64,000 bases of DNA, from the NCBI RefSeq assembly GCF_018691265.1, contig NW_024881324.1:8931730-8995729 (forward strand). Direction: 5' to 3'. The stretch's first letter is position 1. Each line of letters starts with the position of its first letter. Position numbers and translations under genes: made by a program. Shown here in pieces: positions 41,044-52,619 of this stretch. The notes beneath the pieces are model-generated. The model searched no databases, was not told the DNA's origin, and saw only the letters and a list, made by a program, of their open reading frames with translations. This DNA is from Tyto alba. Lineage: Eukaryota > Chordata > Aves > Strigiformes > Tytonidae.

Positions 41044-41058
41044 CAGCAGCAGCAGCAG
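41044..41058 (-). repeat. ATXN1: Short (CTG)5 in ATXN1 3' UTR
   Basis: Five perfect CAG units on the + strand, read as CUG in the mRNA, at the edge of a GC-rich island. Far below any expansion length. Confidence 0.85.
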
Positions 41059-43127
41059 CGGCCAAACCTCCTCCATCGGCTTCGCCTCCGCATCTCCACG
41101 CCCGCGAGTGGAATTTCTGCGTGTGCCCGGGGACCGACGGCGCTTCCTCGGGCACGGGGACTCGCTGCGAGGGACGCTCGGTGCTGGGGGAGAGGCAAAG
41201 CCCCCCCTTTGCGAAGGACTTGGTCCCAGGGGGGATTTTTCTCTCCCCGGTGGGCGCCGGGTCCCGCCTGGGTGCCGGCGCGGCGCGGGGCGGCACTGGG
41301 CTGCGCGGCCGGGAGCCGCTCCCCGCCTGGACGGCACGCAGGCATTAATACAGCTTTTCTGTTTGTTTGTTTTTCTTTTGTTTTTCCCTCCTTTTTTTAT
41401 CTCCCTGGATCTTTTTTTAACATCAAATACAAAAAGGGTTTGTGTTTCCCGGGGCAAGGGATGCTTGACCCTTAATATGTTGGTTTTTTTTTTTTTTTTT
41501 TAGGGGGAGGAGGGGAGAGGATAGGGAGGGAGTTATTGATAGGACAAAAAGGTAAAAAGGAATAAACTATTCAAAAAAGAACAAAAAGAGGGGAAATCAG
41601 AAGTGGGTATGAGATCTAGCTAACACCGCACGGGTGAGTCTAAGTTGGCACGTAAAGTATTGCACATCCTACGAAAGCCAAAGCATGGAAAGGGACAATT
41701 GTTTGGAAAGAACCAGTTATTTCAGAATTCCTCAGTCTGAAATACAAGCACAGAACTAATACATTCCTATTGCTCCAAACGTATTTTTTTATTATTATTA
41801 TTTTTTATTTTTTTTTTTTTTTAGTGTTAGTTGAATAGATCCAGTCAGTTTATTAGCCCCTGCTTCCTTATTAACCACAAATGTGTATGCGTATGGTTTT
41901 GAGATTTTTTTTTTTTTTCCCAAGTACACGTGAAGTACGGAACTAGTGGTACGAGTGTGAACTAAAATCTGCAATTCTTTCTATTCCTTTACCACCAAAG
42001 CTTAAAAACAAAACAGGAAACAAAATGAAACAATAAATTGCAAGTGCCCTGAGCAGAGTATATGGAAGATTAAGCAACTTCTCTGAGCAGAAATATTAAC
42101 AAATAAGCACTAACTAAGCAGTGTGACTGTGAGAAGAAACCCACTCAGCTATTTGGTAGCCCGCCGAGAGGTTAATAAAATTCAAGGAAATTCAAGAAAA
42201 GTTTCAAGCTATTTTAAACGTATTTCAACTTTTTGGTGCACCCCAGAATATGGTATAAAAACAATTAGTTCTGGTGTGAGCTAAACTTCAAGTAACAAAT
42301 AACAGAGTCAAAGCTGGGGTTTGGGGTTGACATTTCTTCTCTTAAATAAAACCACTGTATTTTAGGGGAGAGGGGAAACGAGATTTTAAATAAATTTGTT
42401 CACTTTAGGTTACTGCGTTTCTAACAACGGACTTTTATTTCCTTTTCTCCCTCATCAGCACAGCTTCTTCAAAACTACCTGAAGGATGCGAACTCGCCAA
42501 CCAAAACCGACGACGCAAACGCTTGCTCACGCAGGGCCCAAGCACGATCCCACTGAAACCAACGGGATCTTTTTCTAGTGGCAGCAAGAGGCCTCAGAGC
42601 TCAGCCCCCAAGTGCTTCAAACCTGCAGCTCCCCGAGGCTGGCGCAGGAGGCTGGGTGCACAGCACCTCAAAGGATCCGGCCCTACGCGGGGAAAGAAAA
42701 GACTGAACAGCATGAATCCCCCCCCATCCTACTTGGTTTGTACCAAACTCTTGAAATGTCGCCTTTCCAATGGAAAACGATGCCATTAAAATAACAAATA
42801 ATAATAATAATAAAATAACAATAGGTTTGTTTTCAAAACAAACAAACACCTTGCTAATGTATAGAAATGTTTCTTGTGGAAAACTCTCTCAGCAAGTCTG
42901 AAGAAAAATTCTCAGAGCTGTCCCGGTAGGACCTGGTTCTGTGTGGCAGATATGGTAGAAAGACCAAAAATGAACTTTGAAAGGAACGTAACCCTATGAA
43001 ATGGCCTAGAGCGTAGGCAGGTTAGTGAGTAATTGCTACATTTGTTTATGCTCTTTCAGACCCCCCCCAACCCACAACATTATTAGGTAAAAACTGCAGG
43101 AATACCACACAAATGATAAACTCAAGA

Positions 43128-43135
43128 TGTGCAAA
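43128..43135 (-). promoter_or_regulatory. ATXN1: miR-19 8mer match in ATXN1 3' UTR
   Basis: The + strand TGTGCAAA gives UUUGCACA in the mRNA, a full 8mer in an AT-rich context favourable for access. Confidence 0.55.
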
Positions 43136-43489
43136 TTGCAAGATTCTTTAAAGTCCATCTTTTTCAAAAACACTGGACAATGATTTTTTTTTTCCTCTTT
43201 CCTTTTTCCTTTCTCTTATTTTTTTTTTTTTTTTAATCATCTGTCAGCTCACATATGCCTTTAACTCTTCCTCAAGCATTAAAGTTTAAAAAGTGCCTCC
43301 TATTAAGTAGTCCTTTGTGGACAATGACTGTCACATACTAGTTCAATAATTCACATTCATCCCTTTGAAACCACATTAAAACTTTCAGCATCTTGCCTGT
43401 GAGAAAACTTTACATAGTTGCATGTAGTTACAGTGTTGAAGAGATTTGTTTGTTGGTTGTTGTTGCTTTCCTAGCAGATTAAAGTGAGA

Positions 43490-43497
43490 TACAGTAC
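43490..43497 (-). promoter_or_regulatory. ATXN1: miR-101 8mer match in ATXN1 3' UTR
   Basis: The + strand TACAGTAC gives GUACUGUA in the mRNA, a full 8mer for miR-101. Confidence 0.6.
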
Positions 43498-43650
43498 GTA
43501 CTGAGTGTTAGACCAGGATGCTCAGCAATAAAGTGTGAACAGCATTTTAAGTGCTTAAAGACATTCTAGGTTCATCTTCAACAGCGGATTCCTGTGTCAC
43601 ACCGAAATTTGAAAAAAGTGGCACCAGTTGTCCATAATCATGAACTAAAA

Positions 43651-43657
43651 ACAGTAC
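43651..43657 (-). promoter_or_regulatory. ATXN1: miR-101 7mer-m8 match in ATXN1 3' UTR
   Basis: The + strand ACAGTAC gives GUACUGU in the mRNA, 160 nt from the 8mer at 43490. Confidence 0.5.
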
Positions 43658-43876
43658 TAGAGTTAAAGACAAAGATTTGCAACCTAACTGCAAACGATGG
43701 ATGCCTGTGATCTCAAAGGGGCAGTATGCGTCTACCTTGTGGAAGCAAATGTCAATGGCGTAACCCGGTCGATTTGTCTAACACTGCACAGAAACAGGAG
43801 TGAGCCCGAGCCAGGCGCATCCACGGAGCCGGAGGCCTCCTTGTGCACACCCACGCACACCCACGCCACACGCACG

Positions 43877-43902
43877 CACCCACCCACCCACCCACCCACC
43901 CC
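43877..43902 (-). other. ATXN1: GGGT repeat / quadruplex motif in ATXN1 3' UTR
   Basis: (CCCA)n on the + strand gives at least five GGG runs with single-U loops in the mRNA. This is the most stable canonical quadruplex pattern. Confidence 0.7.
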
Positions 43903-44070
43903 ACCGCCGTGAAGGAAAACCTTGCAGGGCGACCGGTGCACGAGTCCGTACAGCCTCCCCGTCTGCTGACTCCGGGCAATGGAACTGCACTAGCAAGCAG
44001 AAAGGAAATGTTGGTGTGGCAGTTGCTTTAGGAATAAAAATCAGTGCAGTCAGACCCCATGGGGGGAAAA

Positions 44071-44099
44071 AATATATATATACATATACACACACACAA

Positions 44100-44150
<51 letters not shown>
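44071..44150 (+). repeat. Compound (TA)n/(CA)n microsatellite
   Basis: Alternating blocks of TA and CA dinucleotides, about 80 bp, in the ATXN1 3' UTR. The TA blocks could fold into a local hairpin. Confidence 0.92.
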
Positions 44151-44402
44151 GTAGAGCCTTGAGTAAGAGTTGGCTTGTTGTTGAAAACGTCAGAGACTGT
44201 CTGATCCTTTTCAGTAACACCCATGGGTTGTGGCCTCAGCGTCCACCCGGGGTGAGGAAACCTCTTCACCAACCCGCCACAGAGCTGCAGCCCCTCCTCG
44301 GGACCGGCGTGCACACATGCACCCACACACACACACGCACGCACCCCACGCGTGACATACACCTCTGCTACAGTTCCCTTCTCCTCGCCTCCCCCCTCCC
44401 CG

Positions 44403-44455
<53 letters not shown>

Positions 44456-44458
44456 AAA
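44403..44458 (+). repeat. C43-A13 homopolymer tract
   Basis: Forty-three uninterrupted C (44403-44445) followed directly by thirteen A (44446-44458). In the ATXN1 mRNA this is U13 followed by G43, about 430 nt after the stop codon. Length may be unreliable because runs of this kind are error-prone in sequencing. Confidence 0.9.
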
Positions 44459-44818
44459 CCAAAAACCTGGAACAGGAACCGAAACAACAAAAGAAAAAAA
44501 CAACAAACAAACAAACAAACAAATGAAAAAAAACCCAACCCAACCCCAACGATGAAAAGAAAACAAAATCACAGCTGGACCCTGTCCTACACGAGGTGTT
44601 AGAAAACAGGAGCCATGACAACACATTCATTTCCACTAAGGGTGTGTGAAGCAGATACTGCCCCTTCTGTCGCTCTCGATAAACCTAGTCACTGACAAAC
44701 ACTTGTGGAAAAACATATGCACCAGTCTCCTGCATAATACCAGCTGCAACTATAACAACAAGGTTATAACATAAACCTAAAATAAGATGATAACATGTAA
44801 ATACTGGGTTATTTAGTC

Positions 44819-44826
44819 TACAGTAC
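44819..44826 (-). promoter_or_regulatory. ATXN1: miR-101 8mer match close to the ATXN1 stop codon
   Basis: The + strand TACAGTAC gives GUACUGUA in the mRNA, about 57 nt after the stop codon and beyond the ribosome shadow. Confidence 0.6.
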
Positions 44827-44882
44827 AGTAATCTGGATAAAAATGACAAGGGATAGCCTAATTTCCTTTCCCCAAACAACTT

Positions 44883-45413
44883 TTACTTTCCTACGTTGGA
44901 TCGACCTTCAATGCAAATCTTAACCTCCTGAGGAATAAAAGAAGGCTTGGGAAGAGTCAAAGGTGGCTCCTCTTCTGATTTCTCTAGTTTTCGTGTTTCG
45001 GGGGCTGACCACCTCCTCTTCCTCGTTGCCGGGGGCTTGCTGGGTTCTGTTTTGGTGAGCAAAGGTGCTGCAGGCAATCCTATTTTGTCCGGAAACTTCA
45101 GTTCACCGTTCTCAGCTAACATCTGTGCACTTCCCTGATTAATCCCGTTTTCCTGCTCCGCATATCTGTGTCTACTTCCAGCTAGACTGTCGTTCTTTGA
45201 ATGCTTCAGCAAGATACTAGCTGAGTCCATGGGCTGGCCCTTTTTAATAGAGCCGTTCTTCAGGTTCTTGAGCGTGAGCGATATGCAGACGTCCCCCACC
45301 GAAAGTTTGGAGCATGGCAAATCAAAGAGCTGGCTGGTTCTCTCGGGGCAGCAGGACGACCAGCCTTGTCCGAATACAAAAAAAGGGTATTCTACCAAGA
45401 CTTCCACGCTGAC
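44883..45413 (-). CDS. ATXN1: ATXN1 terminal coding exon (residues 628-803 and stop)
   Basis: Ataxin-1 is a nuclear RNA-binding transcriptional co-regulator that partners with Capicua. This exon starts at the CT-rich acceptor ending tttctgcag (- strand), continues in phase 0 from 52620, and ends with TAA at 44885-44883. It encodes the second half of the AXH domain (VSVEVLVEYPFF, then FGQGWSSCCPERTSQLFDL and LSVGDVCISLTLKNLKN, to about residue 681). A spacer follows with RHRYAEQENGINQGSAQ. Next is the nuclear localisation and UHM-ligand/14-3-3 motif RKRRWSAPE, whose serine is about residue 763 and corresponds to human Ser775/776. The conserved C-terminus ends EGRSNVGK. An upstream in-frame extension of the ORF past 45413 is intron. 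Confidence 0.98.
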   Translation of the reverse strand, partial: VSVEVLVEYPFFVFGQGWSSCCPERTSQLFDLPCSKLSVGDVCISLTLKNLKNGSIKKGQPMDSASILLKHSKNDSLAGSRHRYAEQENGINQGSAQMLAENGELKFPDKIGLPAAPLLTKTEPSKPPATRKRRWSAPETRKLEKSEEEPPLTLPKPSFIPQEVKICIEGRSNVGK

Positions 45414-48400
45414 CTGCAGAAAGAGAGGGGACAACAGAGAGAGACAGAGGGAGAGAGAGAGGGGAGAGCGTGAGATCACCCGTGTGCCCTCATGCACGTG
45501 GACGGCAGACGGCGCCTGCCGCGGCGGAGAGGGATAAGGCTGACACGGCCAAAGTGCTCTTCGGCTTCCGCAGAATCCGTACGTCGACCCCCAGGCTTCA
45601 CGCCCGTCCTTGTCGCATGGGCGTCAGCGGTTTCTCCGGGTTCAGCATTCCTTAGCACAGGGACCTCAGCGGGAATCCAGCTTTACCTTTAGCCAGCCGC
45701 TCAGCGCGGCGCGGACAGGTCGGCTTCGGCACCTGGCAAACCCCGCTCCCCGCCATCGCCCCGTGGCGTCACCCGCACCTGAAGACGCTTTCCGACCAGC
45801 GGACGGCGGAAGGGGAGCTCTCGGTTCTGACACACGATTTCCTAAATGACCACCTCTGCCCCAACAAGCATGCACTTACCAGGGTGAAGTGCCCGAAGGC
45901 GTGCTGTCTGCCGGGGGAAGGCCACGAGGAGGGACAGAGTTGCAGCTGTAAGAGCAGCGGACGCGATCCCGCCCTCCCCCTCCTGGGTCTCCTTTTCCGC
46001 ACTGTGTCCCCTTTTCCCTCCCACTTTAAAACCACGGCCGGTTCTGAATCCTACCCAAGCGTCGCACAGGGAGCTGCCACAGCCAGGAGGATGGGCCAGC
46101 AAAGGGTGCCCACGGCTCCCTGACCTTGCAGATGCTGGGCCGTGAGGTCCCACCGTGATAAAGCACCTAAATCCCCGCTTACCTTGGCACGTGCCGGCAG
46201 CCCGGCGCGCAGTCTGCCTCTGCAGGCTCCAACACTTGACGTGAGCTCGCATGATCCACAACCCACAGGGCCGAGCCCCCGCCAGCACACCACAACAAGG
46301 GCGGGGAATCCTGACTAATGCCTTTTTAAAATTTGGCCCGTGTTTTTAACTTGCTGTGTGCCACACCAGTGAGGTCTGCAACTCTGAGAGCGTGGTCAGA
46401 TATACACCGCTCTGCTCCCGGGGTCCCCGCGTCCTCTTCTCAGGCATGGGGGGCAGGATCCTGCTCTGACGGTGTAACCCCTATTTGGTAGGGACTAAAG
46501 GGTGGGAGAACACCTGAATGCACCTGCTCATCTAACTTCTGAGCCATTCAGCAGGCACGGAGCATACCAGCTGCCTGCAGAGCCTTCCCTCTCCAGGAAG
46601 AAAGGAACGTCACGGCAGGCTTGCGAAACCACCTCTCACCCTTGGGAAGGAGTAACGCAGTCATACCGAGCATGGCTTTTGTATCGTTAAAAATGCATCT
46701 CAACATTAAGGAACAGCAGCAGTTTGAAATGCACATTGCACTCCAGTGTTCAAACACCTCTGTTCGTAATATTAAGTGTGAACCTTGGGATGAAGTCGCA
46801 GGGCCTGTCTCCATGGCAGTGCAGCACCCAGCAGCCCTGCCGCGTCCCTGCTAGCGCTGCCCACCCTCGGAGCCTCCCTCCCTCCCTGCAAGCAGGGCCC
46901 GAGGTGGATCCCCTCACGCCCCACCGGCTCCACATCCCTTCTGGGCAGGAAGACTTGATCAGGGATGTCCCACAGCTCAGGGACAGAAGCTCCAGAAGCA
47001 GGAAAACCAAAGACTCCCATCAGGTGCCGACTGTGCCTCCGACTGGTTAAGCCCATGCCATGCGCTAGCAGTCAACGGCAGTTTAGGAGACAGTCGATTC
47101 TGTCGCAAAAAACTTAGAAAGTCTATAAATACACGCTACGTACTTCTGCAACTAGGCCAACGAATAACACTGCATGTATTATCCTACCACTCCACCTGCC
47201 CAACACAGTAAGCCACTGTACAAGGAATTTCAAAAGGAGCGGTTTAGAGGCACGAGATACCCTCCCACTACATCAACTTCTGTCATATTAAACCTTTTCT
47301 GACCAGAACTGTCTGCCGACACTCAACTAGACACATGGCAATAGCGGAAAAGGACCTGATTCTAGGCCTAGTTTATGCTTGGAACTACGGAGAAAGTGAG
47401 GAGAGGTAAGAATGAAAGTCCCATCCCCCCCATGTCGTTGGATAGAAACACTACAGCGCCAGGATTTGCAGAAATATTTGCCCAGAGTTTGGGATCATAT
47501 TCCATACATATGCATCTCAGTAAGGAATCTGATTGGGAGGAGTGGTGAATATCCAGTGTCTGCCATGGGCTTAAATGGAAACTGCTGTCTACACAGAGCT
47601 GTGGGCTTCTCTCCAGGCATGGACCATCTGGTGGACACAGCTTTCTCCTTTATATTGCTATGTCTCTCCTCTTTCTTTCTTGATTCCTGCTTGCTGTATC
47701 TTTCTTTTTTTCTCTCTTTTTCTACTTTCCCATCCTTGTAAAAAGCTGTTTCTGTCTTGGGAATTGCACATACTTGTGTGCATCGTCCTCAACAACACAC
47801 AAGTTCCTCTTGATGTGGACACGCTTCTACCACACGTCATACTTTTTTTTTTTTTTTTTAACATGGCATCCAAAAGACTTGCCTGAGCTGTCAATCACTG
47901 AAACAAATCCCAGAATCGCTGGTGGTGATCACGAATCACACCAAATATTAAAGATGGTGATATGCTGGAAATTCCACCATCCGGTCATGGTGTGCATGTA
48001 CCACTATCAGTCTGAAATGGGTTCCCTCATGGATTATCCAACCCTGTTTTAGCTGGCTGCTTCTGGATTCAGCTAACTTGGGATTTAAGGCAACCATTCT
48101 CTACAAGCAATAGTCGTCAAAGACATTTTAAGCGTGAAAGTTCAGTAAGAACAGCCCCCCCCATGTATTTTTTCTGATCCCTGCATTAAAACACAAAAAT
48201 TTAATTTTAAAAGCTCCCTCCCCCAATATCTCTCCATGATTCCTGTAGAAGAAAGAAATTTGGAACTTTTTTACCACCTACTGAGACGATAAAGCAAGGA
48301 ATCAAAATGCTGGTTGCTCTTCAAGCACACTGAGGCTCTACTGAAAGCTACATTTATCTTTCTATTTTTTTAAGAGTCACTAGCGAAAACACCCAAAACT

Positions 48401-51400
48401 CTTCAGTGCAGCTGCTGAATATCTGCAATTTTCTATAACCCTTTATAATTTCTCAGCCAAACTCAGTAGGTAAGACAGGGAATTCAGACTGCTCAGGAAA
48501 CCCTGGCTGGAGCTGGAACATGGCTAACAGGTGCTGGAAGAACCTGATGCCCAGAGAATACCCTCCCCATCACTCAGAAACACAGCAACTTTAGTCTTGG
48601 GGCTTGCTGCTGAAACGAACGTAAGAAGCACTAAAGCAAAAAGTGCCTAACAGAAGTGGTTTGTGTGAACTGTATTTTAATAAATGTAAACACACATTTT
48701 CTAATTAAGTGTTTTTCTCCCCGATGTTATTAAAATGTGATGAAAGTAGGAGTGGCAGGCTGGAAACAAAGAGAAGGAAGCGGTTCTGGAAACAGGGTGC
48801 AGGGAAGCAGTGGAGCTCTCCGCCGCAGGCCCTGCCCCGGCTGCCGAGAGGCTCCTCGGGCCCAAAAAACAACGGGGTGGATTCGTGGGACAGAAGCTCT
48901 CCCTCTCTGAGAGAGAAGTCTCTGCAGTGCCTTGCTCCCACACGACCTCTCCTGCTCAGAGATTTTGGGACTCCTGATGTTCCCACCACCCCAAGCAACA
49001 CCTGCTTTGACAAGAGTGGATTTCCTCTGAGAGATCTGCAGGGCTGTAGGCAGCACCTCGTGCCACGGGGACTGCCCGGCACGGCACGTGGGCTGGGTGG
49101 GCATCTCCCCAGGGCTGCACCTCGCCCAGCTTCTGCACGTCGTTGTTCTAACAAACGCGCCCAGGGCTCGAGGGTTAGGGGCTACGGCTCGGCACAGCCA
49201 CGCGATCCCACCGTCTCTCCAGAGGAGCCACCTCTGCCCATCACACCCCACCCCACCTCACAGGCTGCTGAGTTTATCACATGAGCTCTTATCTGCTGCA
49301 CTCCCAGTAACGCGCACCCGAAACCAGACCAGAGCCGCCCCGTCACTCAGAGGAAGAAGGACTTACTGTGAGCAGGGGACACGGACATGGAGATCACAGG
49401 AGGGGAAGGCTGGCAAGGATAATGGAAAGGAGAGCACAGAGTAAAAGAAAAAGTAACCAGTTTGTGTGTGTGCAGAGCTAGAAGGGGAAAACTAATCTAG
49501 AGAATGATCTAAAAAAATATGCACTAACTAATAGGGCTACTAACAAGATGCTCTAACGGGACTTTTCCATCCCTAGCATCTATGATTCTGTTTTTTTTAA
49601 AAAAATGAAAACTAAGAACTGTATGTTCATCTTTTCTTTTTAAGCTATACTTTAGGAATGATTAGGAACTGAAATGCAGGGATGAAAGTAAGCATTTCAG
49701 AGAATTTATTTTACATCTCTTGTGTGTTTTGACCTTAACGTCAATGGAGGCGAATTAGTGGCTTCTGCTTGTTCCCGGCAGCAAAAGAAAGGGCAGGTAA
49801 TAATAATTAAAGTGCTACTACAAGAATAATAAGTGGAATTGCAAAGACATGCAGATCCACAAGGCTCTTCTTTTAAGCAACTTGAATGCAGAAGAATAAC
49901 TGCTAGACTCTGGCTCCTGGTTCACTTGATACTTACTTGACTTCTTCCTAATTCAGAGCAGGGATGCTGTGACATGGAAACCTAGCATCCCTCCAGGGCT
50001 AAGGCCGGACACTTCACTGAAAAGGCATGCAGCTTTAGGTGGGATAATTTTCTAGGTTTCCCTACCTGGAAGAGGGTTGGATTTGCCAAGCGGCTGGAAG
50101 ATGAGGAAAGGAAGGAGGATGAGCTCCTTCTGCCTATGTGTTGTGCTGGGGAGGGGCAGCTGTGGGCTTGCAGTGATACGATACAACAGCAGCTGCCCGG
50201 TGCCTCCCTATTTACATTACAGTTGTATATGCTCAGCTAAAAATAATCTCCTACCTCTGTCCCTCAACTGGCGAGAAAATTAGCTAATGTTTGCACAGAG
50301 TCTGAAAATACAAACTCGTCAATATTATAATGACTTCCCAGAGATCCCTGGGAGGAGTACGTAAGTGAGCCAAAGCTAATGATAACAAATGCTATTTTTG
50401 TATGGCACTTACTCTTTACAACTTACGCTCCCTTGATAATACCATTTGAAAAGCTCCCTCCTTCCGGAAGTATGCGTGCAACTGACACTTAATTGCAATA
50501 AAATACTTCATCAAGCAACACTACACACGCAGCTCTATCCCCACTGTACTCCGGAGTCAAGATATATTTAAGTGCAGCAGCTCCACAGTGCCACTGCTCA
50601 AAGCAGCGTGACTAAATACTGTTCTTTCAACGAGAAGACTAAGCTCTCTTCACACAGGCAATTTTCTAACGACTAATGACTGCCGCATGCCTGCTTATAA
50701 GGCTAAATGCTTTCATATAGCCACGTCGGGCTGAGGGTGAGGTCGTGGAGACTTTGAGCACGTAGAAACAATCTCCTCTCTCTCTCCCCAGGCAAGGGAA
50801 AACCGGCAGAGCCATCCCTGCTATGCAGGGACACAGCTGATCTGGGAAGAGACCCAAGTCCTGGAATCTGCAGGAAACCTAAATTAAACCCCCGTTTCTA
50901 ATCATATCTCTACGTGACTCGCCCTCCATTCTGGAAGCATCCCCGGTGGGAAACACAGCTGGGGAGTATTTCGGCTGCGATGATGTCAGCCCGCTCCTGA
51001 TAGGCTTCTCTGTAAGGTGACACTTTGCTGGGTGAGACCCGTGTGCCTGGCCCTGGATTTTTACAGCCTCAGACTCGGCTTGCTTTCTGCCAGAGGATGG
51101 CACTCCACCCCCTGCAAAGGCACTCTTCCCCGCGCCCAGGGCTACAACACATCGCCTGCGTTGACAGATCTGCGAACGAGACACGACACAAATGCTACCT
51201 GCTAATTTGTACCTCTTCTGCTGGTGCAGAGACCGGTGGCCTGGCTGCAGGGAGAGAAATGAGAGCAAGAGGAAGATTGCAGATGGGAGATTGCTACTTT
51301 TGAAATCTCATTATTCAAGGCACCAGGACAAATTATAGTAACTAGTCCTGATCCAAGGACGGTTCCTCTAATCACGAAGCCTGAGATGCACCAAAATACA

Positions 51401-52619
51401 GTTGAGCGGTGGGGAAAAAAATCACGTCTTTATAGTGAAAGCCCCAGAGGCCCAGCTTTCATCTGCCGTGCAGATGCAGGCACATACATGAACAAAACCA
51501 CACAGAGAAACTGCACGCTTGACATGAGAAAGGGGATGTGACACATGTAGCCATTTACCCCGTGTGTGCGACTGGGGAAGGATGGGCCACAGGTTGCTGC
51601 GACTGTAAGAAATCTTTTGCATCATCTGCTCCTCTGTACCACGGCTGTTTGTTTTTCTCCCCCAAACTGTCAGCCTGAGGTGCTTTACTACATGTGTCCA
51701 CGTCCAGCTCTTCTCTCCCTCTCTCTCATTCTGGTTCTCCAGTGCTGAGGGAGCAGCATCGGGGTTGCAGATGCTGCATTTCACTGCACTCAGAGCAAAC
51801 CAAAAAGATTTGCATCAAGATTATTTAAAATGCGTACCTCTAGAAAGCAAAATGCTATCCAGCATATCTGAACTGCTCCAGCCTCAATGCAACAGAATCT
51901 AAATCGCTTGGAAAAAAGGCACAGCATCAGGGTGACACTCTATGATCAGTATGTACTCATTCTCAACCTTCAGAAAGCTCCAGATTTTCTTCCTGCATTG
52001 CGAACCAACGAGAAGCAAAGGTCAGAAGCACAGCCTGTCCAGCCACCTAGATGTTTTTTCTTTCCAAATTTCCCCGGAACGCACAGTTTACGTAAGCCAT
52101 GCAGTGTTTAAACCACCCGCGACTGAAGCCTCAGTAAAACTCTGTAGCGTGTTTCAGTAACTTACGTGTGTGATGGAGCCATTCCCAGGCAGCTCCAAGT
52201 TTTCAAGCCATGGAAATTCACTGCCTTGTGCCTTGAGCTGAATCTAACCTGAGCCTTCTGGTGCGGAAGGTAAAAATCACCTATCAAAATGCAAAATATA
52301 ATCCTCTCATACTGCTTACACTCTTTTGTATTTTAGTCAAAAAACACGGCAGATCGGGTAATTCTTCCTGTGGGTTCTCCAGCTATAAGAAAGACCCGCT
52401 TCATATCCGAGAGACTACATTTACCATCGGTGTGACCCTGACGGCTTCCCCAGCACGGCGAGGACCAGAGTTGGTCTCACGGATGGCTGTGAACGCCGAA
52501 GGACCGACCCCCCCGCGGATCCGAAGCGGCTGAGATGGGCTGAGGGAAGCTGCGCCTGAGGGGGCCACAGCGTGCCCCCCTGCCCACCCCCCCCCGACCC
52601 CACCCTGCGTTGCCTTTAC
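45414..52619 (-). other. ATXN1: ATXN1 intron between the two coding exons
   Basis: A 7.2 kb GT-AG intron, phase 0. The donor is gtaaag just below 52620 and the acceptor is preceded by a long CT-repeat polypyrimidine tract (about 45425-45465). GC-rich stretches occur at about 45480-46280 and 48790-49280. No repeat family or gene is recognised, and the ORFs in the GC-rich parts are open on both strands and lack motifs. Confidence 0.85.
45425..45465 (-). promoter_or_regulatory. ATXN1: Extended polypyrimidine tract of the ATXN1 terminal exon
   Basis: GA-rich on the + strand, giving CT repeats on the transcribed strand immediately before ctgcag. It suggests a strong U2AF-binding acceptor. Confidence 0.7.

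Larger units (their letters stand above)
36505..44882 (-). other. ATXN1: ATXN1 3' untranslated region (~8.4 kb)
   Basis: A continuous region from the stop codon at 44883-44885 down to the poly(A) signal at 36522-36527. Human ATXN1 also has a very long single-exon 3' UTR (about 7 kb), so the length fits. It carries matches for miR-19, miR-101 and miR-130, one Pumilio-type element, several microsatellites, homopolymer runs and G-rich tracts. GC-rich islands at about 37440-37760, 38040-38450 and 41035-41345 interrupt an otherwise AT-rich UTR. Many ORFs on both strands in this interval are low-complexity translations, not genes. Confidence 0.8.

Noticed and set aside
43778..44626. 282-codon ORF on the - strand
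   Set aside because: It is a translation of microsatellites and the G43 tract (poly-Gly, Tyr-Ile repeats) within the ATXN1 3' UTR.
44883..45497. N-terminal extension of the terminal ATXN1 exon ORF
   Set aside because: The extra 28 codons are a CT-repeat polypyrimidine tract upstream of the acceptor at 45414.
48705..49284. Overlapping 150-190 codon ORFs on both strands
   Set aside because: They are simultaneous open frames in a GC-rich intron patch, with no motif and no splice evidence.
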